Below, one piece after another: positions 9,721 through 19,172 of a stretch of DNA of 64,000 nt. The first letter of the stretch is position 1. The number at the start of each line of letters is the position of its first letter. The notes below the pieces were generated by a model. That model had not been told where the DNA came from. It did not search any database and saw nothing but the letters and a program-made list of their open reading frames with translations. The position numbers and the translations under genes are program-made. The stretch covers positions 62,001-126,000 of the forward strand of contig NZ_PDKN01000004.1 of NCBI RefSeq assembly GCF_004116335.1, read 5' to 3'. The DNA comes from Candidatus Marinarcus aquaticus (lineage in GTDB: Bacteria > Campylobacterota > Campylobacteria > Campylobacterales > Arcobacteraceae).

Positions 9721-11016
9721 CTAGTTATTAAATTTTATAGCGTGTTCACATTGGTGGAACATATTGGAATCGTTTTGCAGTCCAAATACTGATTGCACGG
9801 CACCTAAAACAACATCACACTCTACATTTTGAGAGATAGTTTTAAGTTGCTTGGTTGGTTCATGCAAGAACTCTGTTAAGACTGTTTCACACAGTTTTCG
9901 AATATTTTCTTCATTGCTTGCATCCACAAAGCCTTTTTTAATGGCATTTTCAACTTTTTTTTGTACCACATCATTGGCTTTTAGATAGAGTTGTTTTACT
10001 ACAGGTTCAATCTCTAAAGATTTTAACCACTCAAAGAACTCCATAGAGAGTTGATTAACAATCAAATAAGCCTGTTTCGCACTCTCAGCTCGCAAACTCA
10101 TGTTTTCATTCACAATATCTTGTAAGTCATCCACCGCAAAGATTTGAAGATGATTGCTTTTAATGTCATCAATATCTCGTGGTACGGCAATATCAAACCA
10201 ATATCGGTTGAAACTGCACTCTTGCACCATGTTTTGTTTGATAATGGGATACGGAGCAGAAGTTGCTGTAATCATCACGGGAATTTCATTTAACAGTTGT
10301 GTTACTTTTTCATACGGTTCAACGCAAATAGGTTTATCAAAGGTATCTGCAAGCAGTTTGGCTTTTTTAATGTTTCGACTGACTAATACCACATCAAATC
10401 CAGAAGAGATAAGGTGTTTAATCGTCAATTCACTCATCTCACCTGCACCAATAACCAGCGCTTTTACATTTTGTGTATCGTGAATAATCTCTTTGGCTTT
10501 AGCCACAGCCGTACTTGCAACTGAAACAGAACCTGTTCCTAAACTGGTCGCAGTTCGAACAGCAGCTGCACATTTAAACGCGTAGGTCATGGCACGCGTA
10601 ATGCCTTGTGAACAGTGTCCTTTTGCAAGGGAAAGTCGATAGGCATCTTTGAGCTGCCCTACAATTTGAGTCTCTCCAATGACCAAAGAGTCCAAGGCAG
10701 AAGCCACTGTAAAGAGGTGATGAATCGCTCCCGTGTTGTCATACATGTCTGCACGGTTAGAAAGCTCCTCATAATCAACCGTAGAGTAGTTTGAAAGTGT
10801 TTTTAAAATCACCTCTTTGGCTTGCTCTATATCATTAACCGTGGTCATAATCTCCACTCGGTTACAGGTTGACAATAAAACTGCTTCACGAATAATAGAG
10901 TTATCTAAAATCGTTTTGAGATAGGCTTCAACCATGTTATCATCAGAAAATGCCAATTTCTCTCTGGTTTGAATGTCGGTATTTTTGTGTGTGAAACTGA
11001 TACTTAAATAGCTCAT
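9721..11016 (-). CDS. hemA: Glutamyl-tRNA reductase
   Basis: A 431-residue enzyme reducing Glu-tRNA to glutamate-1-semialdehyde, the first committed step of C5-pathway tetrapyrrole synthesis. The catalytic Cys is in LLSTCNR (Cys51). The NADPH-binding motif ALVIGAGEMSELT and a helical dimerisation domain follow. It feeds both ordinary heme and the heme d1/siroheme branch encoded 30 kb away. Gene spacing is 3 bp to the polyprenyl synthase upstream and 10 bp to proS downstream. Confidence 0.95.
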   Translation of the reverse strand: MSYLSISFTHKNTDIQTREKLAFSDDNMVEAYLKTILDNSIIREAVLLSTCNRVEIMTTVNDIEQAKEVILKTLSNYSTVDYEELSNRADMYDNTGAIHHLFTVASALDSLVIGETQIVGQLKDAYRLSLAKGHCSQGITRAMTYAFKCAAAVRTATSLGTGSVSVASTAVAKAKEIIHDTQNVKALVIGAGEMSELTIKHLISSGFDVVLVSRNIKKAKLLADTFDKPICVEPYEKVTQLLNEIPVMITATSAPYPIIKQNMVQECSFNRYWFDIAVPRDIDDIKSNHLQIFAVDDLQDIVNENMSLRAESAKQAYLIVNQLSMEFFEWLKSLEIEPVVKQLYLKANDVVQKKVENAIKKGFVDASNEENIRKLCETVLTEFLHEPTKQLKTISQNVECDVVLGAVQSVFGLQNDSNMFHQCEHAIKFNN

Positions 11017-11019
11017 TTA

Positions 11020-11916
11020 TTAAAACTCTCTTTCAATCATCGCTTTCATAATCATAATTAAATCTTCACTGTTTTCATCTTGGAGTGCATCGATGGCTTC
11101 TTGACCTAGCACTTTTGCTTGTTTAATCGCTTCAGCAAGTGCACCAGTTTGAATCATTTGATCTTTAATCCACGTTTGTTGCTCTTGATTTAATGGTACT
11201 TTATACAAATCTTCTAATGTCTGTTTATCTTCAATTCTTTCATGTAACAGCAAGTAAGGAATTGTTACTTTTCCTTCAACAAAGTCAAGCATCGCAGGTT
11301 TTCCTAATGTTTCAGAGTCTTGAGTGATGTCTAAAATATCATCGATCATTTGAAACGCCAGTCCCAGATTTTTTCCATACAGAGCAAATTTTTCTTCATC
11401 TTTTTGTGCCATAATAGCAGCTGCTTTTGCTGCCGCTTCAATCAATGAACCTGTTTTTTTATAAATCATATCGATGTATTTATCATAGTCGCTGTTGAAA
11501 CTTTGGGTTAAATCCACGTCCAACATCTCACCAATACTTAAAAGTGTTACGGCGTTAGAAACTGTGTACGCAACACGTTTGTCCATTTGTGAAAGTTCTG
11601 TAAAGGCTTTAGAATAAAGAATATCTCCAAACATGATGGCCGTTTTATTGTCATGCAAGGCGTTTACTGAAGGGGCGCCTCGTCTGGTATCGGCTTCATC
11701 AATCACATCATCATGAAGAAGTGATGCCGCGTGAATCATCTCAATGATTGCACACAGTTTGATGGTCTCTACATTTACTCCTGCAATTTTTAGAACCAAT
11801 TTACTTCGCAACATTTTTCCTGTTGCCAATAAATCTAAAAGCTCTAAAGACTTTTTGTCATTACACTCTTGAACAAAGAGTCGTATTTGTTGTTTTACAT
11901 CTTCTAACGCTTCCAC
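11020..11916 (-). CDS. Polyprenyl diphosphate synthase (octaprenyl/nonaprenyl type)
   Basis: A 298-residue trans-prenyl transferase with both Asp-rich motifs: the first is DDVID (residues 69-73) followed by RRG, the second is QMIDDILD. Length and motifs fit the IspB-type synthases that make the quinone side chain. The product chain length cannot be read from the sequence with certainty. It is part of the operon DUF2018-polyprenyl synthase-hemA-proS. Confidence 0.88.
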   Translation of the reverse strand: MEALEDVKQQIRLFVQECNDKKSLELLDLLATGKMLRSKLVLKIAGVNVETIKLCAIIEMIHAASLLHDDVIDEADTRRGAPSVNALHDNKTAIMFGDILYSKAFTELSQMDKRVAYTVSNAVTLLSIGEMLDVDLTQSFNSDYDKYIDMIYKKTGSLIEAAAKAAAIMAQKDEEKFALYGKNLGLAFQMIDDILDITQDSETLGKPAMLDFVEGKVTIPYLLLHERIEDKQTLEDLYKVPLNQEQQTWIKDQMIQTGALAEAIKQAKVLGQEAIDALQDENSEDLIMIMKAMIEREF

Positions 11917-11927
11917 TATACTACACC

Positions 11928-12230
11928 TTATGAGTCTAATCTACAGATAATTTCGCCTGCGAACTCCATGTAGAGACCTTTTTTCATCTTCTCTACTTCA
12001 TCTGAATTTTCAAATGCATATTGATACAACATCTTGTCAATGTCAAAATGCTCTCCATGCTCTTTTGAAAGCAAGATTTCCATCACTGCAAATTTTTCAA
12101 TGATTTTATCAATTTCATCTTGCACCACATCCTCACTGGCTTGTTGTACAATGTCAAAGAATTTTGATTTTGGGCTTCCCATAAAGATGTCATCTTCATC
12201 TTCAGTGAACCAATCTTTCATATAACTCAT
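11928..12230 (-). CDS. DUF2018 family protein (HP0242-like)
   Basis: A 100-residue all-helical protein. The N-terminal segment (FTEDEDDIFMGSPKSKFFDI) resembles the E-x-F-x-G-x-P-x-x-K start of Helicobacter HP0242, the structurally known member of DUF2018, which forms an intertwined helical dimer. Function is unknown. The family is largely confined to Campylobacterota, which supports the taxonomic call. It lies in the hisD-DUF2018-polyprenyl synthase-hemA run. Confidence 0.72.
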   Translation of the reverse strand: MSYMKDWFTEDEDDIFMGSPKSKFFDIVQQASEDVVQDEIDKIIEKFAVMEILLSKEHGEHFDIDKMLYQYAFENSDEVEKMKKGLYMEFAGEIICRLDS

Positions 12231-12242
12231 AGTTGTTCCTTC

Positions 12243-13541
12243 TTAGTGTTCGTTACGTAATCGTACACGTACAGACTCTGCGTGCGCTGTTAAACCTTCC
12301 GTATCTGCAAGCAGTGCGCACGCTTCACCCAACTCATCAATGGCTTCTTTTGAGAAGTTAATAATTGAAGATTTCTTCAAGAAGTTCTCCACATTCAATG
12401 GACTATAAAACTTCGCTGTACTTCCTGTAGGCAGTGTATGGTTTGGACCTGCAATATAATCCCCAATAGGTTCAGGTGTATTTTGACCTAAGAAAATAGC
12501 TCCAGCATGTTTGATTTTTGGTAAGAGTTCAAAAGGATTGTGCGTCATCACTTCTAAGTGTTCAGGTGCAATCTCGTTCATCAAATCAATTGCTTCATCC
12601 ATGTTTTGAGCAATGATAATTGCCCCTCTTTCATCAATCGATTTTTTTGCAATTTCACGTCGAGAAAGAGTCTCCAAATAGTTCTCCACCTCTTTACTGG
12701 TATAGTTTGCAATTTCATCACATGTCGTAATCATAATTGAGCTGGCCATCTCATCGTGTTCTGCTTGTGAAAGCAAGTCAATGGCTAAGTAGTGAGGGTT
12801 TGCACTGCCATCACTTAAAATACCAATTTCACTGGGTCCTGCAATCATGTCAATATGTACTTCTCCAAAAACCAACTTCTTCGCAGTTGCCACAAAGATG
12901 TTTCCTGGTCCAGTAATTACATCGACTTTTGGAATAGTTTCAGTACCATATGCCATGGCTGCAACAGCACTTGCTCCTCCTACTTTAAAAGCTTTTGTGA
13001 TTCCACACAGGTGACACGCAGCTAGCAACAGTTCATTGACTTCATTATTAGGAGTGGGAGTGCACACCACAATCTCTTCAACTCCTGCTACAATTGCAGG
13101 AATGGCATTCATCAAAAGTGAGCTTGGATACGCTGCTTTTCCACCTGGGATATATAGCCCCGCTCTGTCAACAGGCGTTACTTTTTGCCCTAAAATCGTT
13201 CCATTTTTTTCAAAATCAACCCATGATTTTGGCAGTTGTTTTTCATGATACGATTTGATTCTGTCATACGCCATATGCAAGGCACTTCTTAATTTATGAT
13301 CAAGCTTATCGTACGCTTTTTTCATATCTGCTGGGTCAATTTGTAACTGCTCGTCGCTTTTCACATCCCATTTGTCAAATTTGGCAATGTGCTCTTTGAT
13401 GGCTTGGTTTTTATTCTCTACAATATCATCAATGATACTCGTAACAATTGATGAAACCTCTTTAATATCTGTTTTTGCTCGTGCTAAGATTTGTTCAAAT
13501 TGTGCTTTAAAATCAGCATCTTTTGTGTTAATAATTTTCAT
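12243..13541 (-). CDS. hisD: Histidinol dehydrogenase
   Basis: A 432-residue enzyme for the last two oxidations of histidine synthesis (L-histidinol to L-histidine; NAD, Zn). Recognisable segments are [46 protein letters not shown] and the substrate/zinc region [12 protein letters not shown] and [12 protein letters not shown]. It is encoded between aroK and the DUF2018 gene. The other his gene in the window, hisG, lies 48 kb away, so his genes are scattered, as in relatives. Confidence 0.96.
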   Translation of the reverse strand: MKIINTKDADFKAQFEQILARAKTDIKEVSSIVTSIIDDIVENKNQAIKEHIAKFDKWDVKSDEQLQIDPADMKKAYDKLDHKLRSALHMAYDRIKSYHEKQLPKSWVDFEKNGTILGQKVTPVDRAGLYIPGGKAAYPSSLLMNAIPAIVAGVEEIVVCTPTPNNEVNELLLAACHLCGITKAFKVGGASAVAAMAYGTETIPKVDVITGPGNIFVATAKKLVFGEVHIDMIAGPSEIGILSDGSANPHYLAIDLLSQAEHDEMASSIMITTCDEIANYTSKEVENYLETLSRREIAKKSIDERGAIIIAQNMDEAIDLMNEIAPEHLEVMTHNPFELLPKIKHAGAIFLGQNTPEPIGDYIAGPNHTLPTGSTAKFYSPLNVENFLKKSSIINFSKEAIDELGEACALLADTEGLTAHAESVRVRLRNEH

Positions 13542-13549
13542 CTTGTCCT

Positions 13550-14062
13550 CTATCTTGTCTTTTCAATAATCTCTTGTACAATATCGTCGATCTCTCTGTT
13601 CTCTACGTTTACAACGATATTGGCAACATCTGCATAAATCGGTTGTCGTTCATCAAAGAGTTTTCGTGCCTCTTCAATGTTTTGTAACAGTGGTCTTTTT
13701 TTGAGCTTTTTTTTGGCATTTGGTGCAGCATTAATTCGATTTAAAATCCCATCAAATGTTGATTGTAAGTAGATGATGGTGCCTAAATTTTTAAAATTAG
13801 GACGTTTAAAAAAGCCTCCACCAATTGAGATGATGGTTCCTTGAACATTTTGCTCAATCCAGTTGGCGCACTCTTGCTCTAAACTTCGAAAATGTGCTTC
13901 CCCGTATTGGGCAAATATTTTTTTTATCTTTTGATTTTGTAAACTCTCAATTAAATCATCTGTATCAATAGCAAACATTTTTGACTCTTTTGCCAGTGCT
14001 CGTGCAATGGTGCCTTTTCCAACACCCATAAAACCCATTAGTATAATATTATCTTTTTTCAT
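13550..14062 (-). CDS. aroK: Shikimate kinase
   Basis: A 170-residue P-loop kinase that phosphorylates shikimate in the chorismate pathway. The Walker A is GFMGVGKGT (residues 10-18). DTDDLIE binds Mg and shikimate, GGGFF corresponds to the shikimate-binding GGG, and RPLL is the lid region. The usual GSGKS/T is here GVGKGT, a minor variation. It is 8 bp upstream of hisD, so the two are probably cotranscribed. Confidence 0.92.
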   Translation of the reverse strand: MKKDNIILMGFMGVGKGTIARALAKESKMFAIDTDDLIESLQNQKIKKIFAQYGEAHFRSLEQECANWIEQNVQGTIISIGGGFFKRPNFKNLGTIIYLQSTFDGILNRINAAPNAKKKLKKRPLLQNIEEARKLFDERQPIYADVANIVVNVENREIDDIVQEIIEKTR

Positions 14063-14098
14063 AGTCGTAGATTATATCGAAATAAAAGTAAATTTTAG

Positions 14099-17011
14099 TC
14101 AAAGTGGCAGATGAATCTTAAAATCAGCACCTTCATATTGCTTCTCATTATAGTAGTATTTGGTATTGCCCACCTCAATTTTTCCACCCATATGCGTTAC
14201 AATGATTTGATGTGTCATATACAACCCAATACCTGTGCCATGACTTTTGTGTTTAGTGGTAAAATAGGGTTCAAAAATATGTTCAATGATATTTTTTGCT
14301 ATACCGCCACCGTTATCTTTAATTGAAAGCTCCACCCAGTTATTTTCTCTTTTTTTGACATTGATGAAAATGTACCGTTCAGTCTCTTTATTTTGAAGCA
14401 CATCTTTGGCATTATAAATGATGTTTAACAGTGCTTGTAAAAACTCATTTTCAAAATTATGAATGGTGACGTTGTCTACATTTTCATAAATGAGTTCAAT
14501 TTGATTGCTTTTTAACATCCCTTCAAGCAAATGCATATTTTTTTCTAACAGACTTTTGATACTGAATGTACTTTTCTCTTTATCTTGTTTAAAGAAGTTC
14601 CTAAAGTCATCAATGGTTTGGGAGAGGTGCTGTACGGTATTATTGAGTCGTTCCAGTTCAACAACGGCATCTTCTTGTTTAAATCCACCATACTCCAATT
14701 GCAGTTTGAGTCCTGTTACGGTTGTACTGACAATATTGAGCGGTTGTCGCCATTGATGTGCAATATTTCCAATCATCTCTCCCATGGCTGCGAGTTTATT
14801 TTGTTGAGTCAACAGTTGCTCTTTTTTCTTCACTTCAGAAATATCAACCAAAGCAGAGATTCTCACCTCTCTGTCATTTAATACCACATTGCTTCCTTTG
14901 ACCAACACAGGAAAACTGGTACCATCTTTTCGAAGTGCTTTTGACTCATACACAGAAGTGCTTTGTCTGAATTTTCGTCTGACTTCTTGAAAAGAGTTAG
15001 GATGAGAAAAATGCCGTATATGTAACCCTCTCATCTCATCTTTAGAGTTATAACCCATAATTTTAACGGCGGCATCATTCACATCAATACAAATTTGAGA
15101 ATCAAACACAAACACCGCATCTAAAACACAATCAAAGAGTACTTCCGTACTTTTTAAAGACTTCTCCAGTTGCTGTTTAGTGATATGAAGCTCGTCATTG
15201 GTTTCAGAGAGTTTTTTGGATTGTGATTCGATTTTTTCATTGTATTTCTTCAGCTGCGTATTTCGAATAATGATTAGAATAATCACCGCTAAAAAGAAAA
15301 CAACAATTTGTGTTATCAAGGCATAATCCATTGATTTTTCATATTTAACCGCGACCCATTTATTCAAAATCTCTTGTTGATTCCCCGTATTAATGGTTTC
15401 AATGACTTTATCTAGTAAACTTAAAAGTTTTGGCTGATCATTACGTACACCAATTCCTAACTCCCACTGTTCATCAAATTTTCCTGCAATTTTTAATTCC
15501 CCAATATAATAGTTTTGCAACTCATATCCCACCGTTGCTAAAGTTCCAACAAACCCAAACACTTTTCCTTGCGAAACAAGCTTTAAGCCTTCTCTTACAC
15601 TGGAAACTTCCAACAGTCTATTATCAGGGTATTTTTGTTTCAAAATCTCTGTAAAAGCATAATTTCGAACAATGGCCAAGGTCTCTTTAGCAATTACATC
15701 TTTGACATTAGGAATAAAAAATTGATCATTTCTGGTTGCAACCACCAATGGAAAGGTCAAATATGGTTCTGTAAAATTTAAATATTTTTCGCGACTTTTT
15801 GTCTTCATTGCAAGCGATAAAATATCGCATCTTCTTTGTTTGGCATACTCAATTGATTGTGTCCATGTTTTTGTTGGTATGAGTTTGATGCTCATGCCTA
15901 TTTTAGACTCAATAAGTCTCATATAATCGGATGTCATTCCAATATGTTCACCATTTTCAAGCTTTTCATACGGCATCCAATCAGGGTCAATACACATCGT
16001 AATGACTTTTTTCTCTTCAGCATAGGCTTTCTCTTGGGGTGTAAAAAAGATTGAAGTGTCAATCTCATTGGTACTGACATTGAGTTCAAAAATCAACTTG
16101 TCCAAATCAATTTTTTTGGAAGAGTTCTCACTATTAATGAAATAAAAAATATTTTTCTTTAAAAGCGTTTTATCAATTTCACCCATTTTATAAATTTCTG
16201 GCATGATGAGTTTTTCAACCTCATTGGCTTCAAACAGCAAGGCCTCTTTTGATTTATGTTGCGAATATTTTTTATAGATGATATCAACCATCTCTTCTTT
16301 ATTTTTAAGTGCATATTGCCACCCTTTTTTAGTCGCATCCAAAAACTTTTTGGCTTTAATGGGGTCTTTTTGAATCTCTTCTTGTGTGGCAAATAAGTTT
16401 GAACCTAAACCATTGATTCCATAATTAATGGGATCAATAATGTTATACGGTTTTCCTGCTTTTTGCAGTTCAAACAGTTCATTTGAAATATAAGCACTCA
16501 TAACGTCCACTTTGCCATCAATAAACTCTTTTGAACCAAAATTATGAGGATAGTAAGTGTATTGATCTTGTGTTATACGAAACTTATTTAACAGTGTACC
16601 CAAAACTGAGTTTGTCAATTCATTGTGCGAAGCCATGATGATTTTATTGCGTAAATCATACGGAGTGATAATATCTTGTTGAGCAACAAAAATGAGTGCT
16701 GAACGTTTAAAATAGTTTGCAAGCAGAACCACTGGCATCTGCTCATCCAAATAAGCAAGCAGTGATAGATCATAGAGTGCATAAGTCACTTCGTGAGATT
16801 TTAAATCTTGAATGATGTCTTGATTAGAAAACTCAATAAGTTCAACGTCCAAGCCCATCTCTTTATAAAAGCCTTTCTCTTTGGCGGCGATGAAACCAGC
16901 GAACTCAAATTGATATTTCCAGTTCAGTTGAAGTTTAATTTTTTCTACGTCTTGTGCTGCATAAGCAAAAGTGAAAAGAAATAAGGAAAAAAGAAAGAGC
17001 AATAATCTCAT
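14099..17011 (-). CDS. Sensor histidine kinase with NMT1/THI5-like plus SBP_bac_3 sensor domains
   Basis: A 970-residue membrane kinase. After a signal segment comes an NMT1/THI5-like periplasmic binding domain (about 20-300; KIKLQLNWKYQFEFAGF). A second binding domain of the amino-acid type (SBP_bac_3, about 330-550; MCIDPDWMPYEKLENG) follows. Then come one TM segment (about 555-580), a short coiled coil, a PAS domain (about 610-725), a HisKA-type region with the phospho-acceptor in HQWRQPLN, and an HATPase domain ending near the C-terminus (NIIYNAKDVL, DNGGG, GTGIGLY). It probably detects a small periplasmic ligand. No response regulator is adjacent. A promoter-like TATAAT lies about 35 bp upstream of the ATG. 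Confidence 0.9.
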   Translation of the reverse strand: MRLLLFLFSLFLFTFAYAAQDVEKIKLQLNWKYQFEFAGFIAAKEKGFYKEMGLDVELIEFSNQDIIQDLKSHEVTYALYDLSLLAYLDEQMPVVLLANYFKRSALIFVAQQDIITPYDLRNKIIMASHNELTNSVLGTLLNKFRITQDQYTYYPHNFGSKEFIDGKVDVMSAYISNELFELQKAGKPYNIIDPINYGINGLGSNLFATQEEIQKDPIKAKKFLDATKKGWQYALKNKEEMVDIIYKKYSQHKSKEALLFEANEVEKLIMPEIYKMGEIDKTLLKKNIFYFINSENSSKKIDLDKLIFELNVSTNEIDTSIFFTPQEKAYAEEKKVITMCIDPDWMPYEKLENGEHIGMTSDYMRLIESKIGMSIKLIPTKTWTQSIEYAKQRRCDILSLAMKTKSREKYLNFTEPYLTFPLVVATRNDQFFIPNVKDVIAKETLAIVRNYAFTEILKQKYPDNRLLEVSSVREGLKLVSQGKVFGFVGTLATVGYELQNYYIGELKIAGKFDEQWELGIGVRNDQPKLLSLLDKVIETINTGNQQEILNKWVAVKYEKSMDYALITQIVVFFLAVIILIIIRNTQLKKYNEKIESQSKKLSETNDELHITKQQLEKSLKSTEVLFDCVLDAVFVFDSQICIDVNDAAVKIMGYNSKDEMRGLHIRHFSHPNSFQEVRRKFRQSTSVYESKALRKDGTSFPVLVKGSNVVLNDREVRISALVDISEVKKKEQLLTQQNKLAAMGEMIGNIAHQWRQPLNIVSTTVTGLKLQLEYGGFKQEDAVVELERLNNTVQHLSQTIDDFRNFFKQDKEKSTFSIKSLLEKNMHLLEGMLKSNQIELIYENVDNVTIHNFENEFLQALLNIIYNAKDVLQNKETERYIFINVKKRENNWVELSIKDNGGGIAKNIIEHIFEPYFTTKHKSHGTGIGLYMTHQIIVTHMGGKIEVGNTKYYYNEKQYEGADFKIHLPL

Positions 17012-17069
17012 TTATATCCCACCTTTACCAAGATAGACCATTATAGCGACTTTAAGTTAAAAATATATC

Positions 17070-17963
17070 TTAAAAACTTATTTTTCTTTCATATCGTTCA
17101 CACATAGAAGGGTTTCCTAATACTCCACCTTGATGAATATAAAGAGTGACACTCTGCTCTTTTTTATTTTTTAGATGCTCTTGTAAAGTGAGAAATCCCA
17201 AAGGATCATAAAGTAATTCAAACTCAATATGTGTCTGTTTTTTAAGAGTTTTATAGAGTTCATAAAACTCTGTATAGAGCTTTCCAAAGTGGTATTTTTT
17301 CTTTGGAACTAAAACCGTAGGATACTTTTGTAAGTTGGGTTCAAGATGTCTGAATTGGCTCATTAAATAATTCACATCTCCTACACAAGGGCATGTTAAA
17401 ACTCTAAAAGGCAGATACTTTTGTAAAAAAAGTGCGGTCGTACCTGTACCACTGGGTAACATCACTTCCAGGTTTTCTATCTCTTTATCTTTTGCCCATT
17501 GTATGATTTCTAATGCCAGTTTTTTTATGCCATATTGAGCCTCTTTAACTCGTCCACCCTCTTCTAAAAAAAGCAGCGTTTCATCTGTGGTATCAATGCA
17601 TTGAAGTACATAGTCATGAATAGGCATATCGCCCTTTTTTTCAATGATATTGGCTCCTAAATTCAGTGCCGCTTTATAGTTCCCTACGGGACTGTTTTTT
17701 AAATAAGAAGCAATATGATTGACGTAAAAATCAAGTTGCCATCTTTTTTGTTGTGCTAAAACCGCCAATGAATATAAAGAGTTTGCTTGAGCAGAGCCAT
17801 AGGATACGAGCTTTTTTACTTTAGAAAAATCGTGCTCTAAAAAATATAAAAATTTTCGTGCTTTATTGCCACTGAAATCGTGACTGAGCAAATCATCTCG
17901 TTTGACATAGAGTTCAAAACCATTAAAATTTATTTTTTCTACGGGGGAGTTTATACCATTCAT
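17070..17963 (-). CDS. PLP-dependent ACC deaminase / D-cysteine desulfhydrase family protein
   Basis: A 297-residue fold-type II PLP enzyme. VKRDDLLSHDFSGNKARK holds the PLP lysine (SGNK), and LPSGTGTTALFL is the phosphate-binding glycine-rich loop. The family includes ACC deaminase and D-cysteine desulfhydrase, and the exact substrate cannot be told from sequence. It is divergent from exbB, with only 46 bp between the two starts. Confidence 0.8.
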   Translation of the reverse strand: MNGINSPVEKINFNGFELYVKRDDLLSHDFSGNKARKFLYFLEHDFSKVKKLVSYGSAQANSLYSLAVLAQQKRWQLDFYVNHIASYLKNSPVGNYKAALNLGANIIEKKGDMPIHDYVLQCIDTTDETLLFLEEGGRVKEAQYGIKKLALEIIQWAKDKEIENLEVMLPSGTGTTALFLQKYLPFRVLTCPCVGDVNYLMSQFRHLEPNLQKYPTVLVPKKKYHFGKLYTEFYELYKTLKKQTHIEFELLYDPLGFLTLQEHLKNKKEQSVTLYIHQGGVLGNPSMCERYERKISF

Positions 17964-18009
17964 AACATAGATTATACTACAATAAGCAAAAAATTATTGA
18001 GGATGTTTT

Positions 18010-18483
18010 ATGGATTTGATGGAATATGTTGAAAAAGGTGGAATCATTGTTTATATTCTCATTGCTTTAAATATCGTGGGCTTTACTATTATTATTTGGA
18101 AGTTTTTAACCCTGCCACGAAAAGAGAACATCACTCAAACGATTCTTTCAAAACTGGACTTGACTAAAAATATCAATGCTCAAATTGAGTATGAAATTAA
18201 ACGTTTGGAAATAGGATTAAACTTTATAAAAAACATCGCATCTGTGGCTCCATTGTTGGGATTACTAGGAACGGTTATAGGGGTTTTAAAAGCCTTTGAA
18301 GCCATCAGTGAGAGCGGTTTAGGAAATCCTACGATTTTCTCTACGGGTATCTCTATTGCTCTGATTACAACCATAGCAGGACTTATTGTTGCCATTCCTC
18401 ACCATATTTGTTATAACTACTTCATTGCCCTGTTGGATGAACTTGAAATCAAAGCAAAAAATGAGGCCAATACGCAACTATGA
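18010..18483 (+). CDS. exbB: MotA/TolQ/ExbB proton channel family protein
   Basis: A 157-residue membrane protein with three TM segments: about 12-32; then IASVAPLLGLLGTVIGVLKAF; then STGISIALITTIAGLIVAIP. The conserved TM2-TM3 core is that of ExbB/TolQ. With ExbD it converts the proton gradient into force for TonB (or Tol) across the periplasm. It overlaps exbD by 4 bp (ATGA). It is short for the family but matches small epsilonproteobacterial ExbB proteins. Confidence 0.88.
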   Translation: MDLMEYVEKGGIIVYILIALNIVGFTIIIWKFLTLPRKENITQTILSKLDLTKNINAQIEYEIKRLEIGLNFIKNIASVAPLLGLLGTVIGVLKAFEAISESGLGNPTIFSTGISIALITTIAGLIVAIPHHICYNYFIALLDELEIKAKNEANTQL

Positions 18484-18860
18484 AACGACGTGAAAAGCTC
18501 AACATCGACCTCACCCCCTTAGTGGATGTGGTCTTTATCTTACTCATTTTCTTTATTGTAACTTCGGTATTTAAAAAAGAGGAATTGGCACTGATTTTGG
18601 ATTTACCAAGCTCAGATGCGAAAGAGGCCAAATATGAAGAGAAAAACATCACCATTGAACTTGGTCCTGATAAACTGGCCTACAAAGGAAAAGTGGTGAA
18701 TTTAAATGAACTGAACTTGGCGTTGATGAAGATACGAAATAAACAAGACTCCGTGATATTACGGATTGATAAAAATGTAAAATATCAAAAAGTGGTGGAA
18801 GTGTTGGATGTGTTGCAACGGCATAAACTCAATAATCTTGCTCTCATTACCGATGAATAA
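18480..18860 (+). CDS. exbD: ExbD/TolR family biopolymer transport protein
   Basis: A 126-residue single-TM protein. NIDLTPLVDVVFILLIFF carries the essential TM Asp (Asp16), followed by a periplasmic ExbD/TolR domain. It partners ExbB. No tonB gene follows; the next gene is fba on the other strand after a 312-bp gap. The energised TonB is therefore encoded elsewhere, or the pair works with Tol-Pal. Confidence 0.88.
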   Translation: MKRREKLNIDLTPLVDVVFILLIFFIVTSVFKKEELALILDLPSSDAKEAKYEEKNITIELGPDKLAYKGKVVNLNELNLALMKIRNKQDSVILRIDKNVKYQKVVEVLDVLQRHKLNNLALITDE

Positions 18861-19008
18861 TAATTAAAAACTATCTTTTAAAGTATCTCTGCGTCATATA
18901 AACAATTTTAAAATGCTTCTCTTCCTTGACATACTCTAAAATATGACTTTTTCACCTTTTCACTTTGAATTTAAGAAGCAGATGTTTATAAATCTCAAAA
19001 AATATCCC

Positions 19009-19150
19009 AAATCAATTTAATGAATTCTATTTTGAAAAAGTTCGAGGCATGAGAATTTTTAAAGTTAGGAGCATACTTGTAGTATGTGACTGAATTTGAA
19101 AATATGAATAACGAAGAAATTTAAAAAAAGAGAGTTCAGTAAATTGATTT
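19009..19150. repeat. 142-bp imperfect palindromic intergenic element (MITE/REP-like)
   Basis: The 312-bp gap between the convergent exbD and fba genes contains no credible gene but holds a long dyad. The ends AAATCAATTTAATGAATTCT (19009-19028) and its counterpart at 19131-19150 pair with two mismatches. The exact centre is the hairpin CATACT-tgt-AGTATG (19072-19086). The arms between also pair loosely along the whole length, so the element folds as one interrupted hairpin. It could be a non-autonomous mobile element, a bidirectional terminator, or both. The flanking 18861-19008 shows only AT-rich sequence. Confidence 0.65.
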
Positions 19151-19172
19151 ATTTACCGTAAGGAAAGAACGC

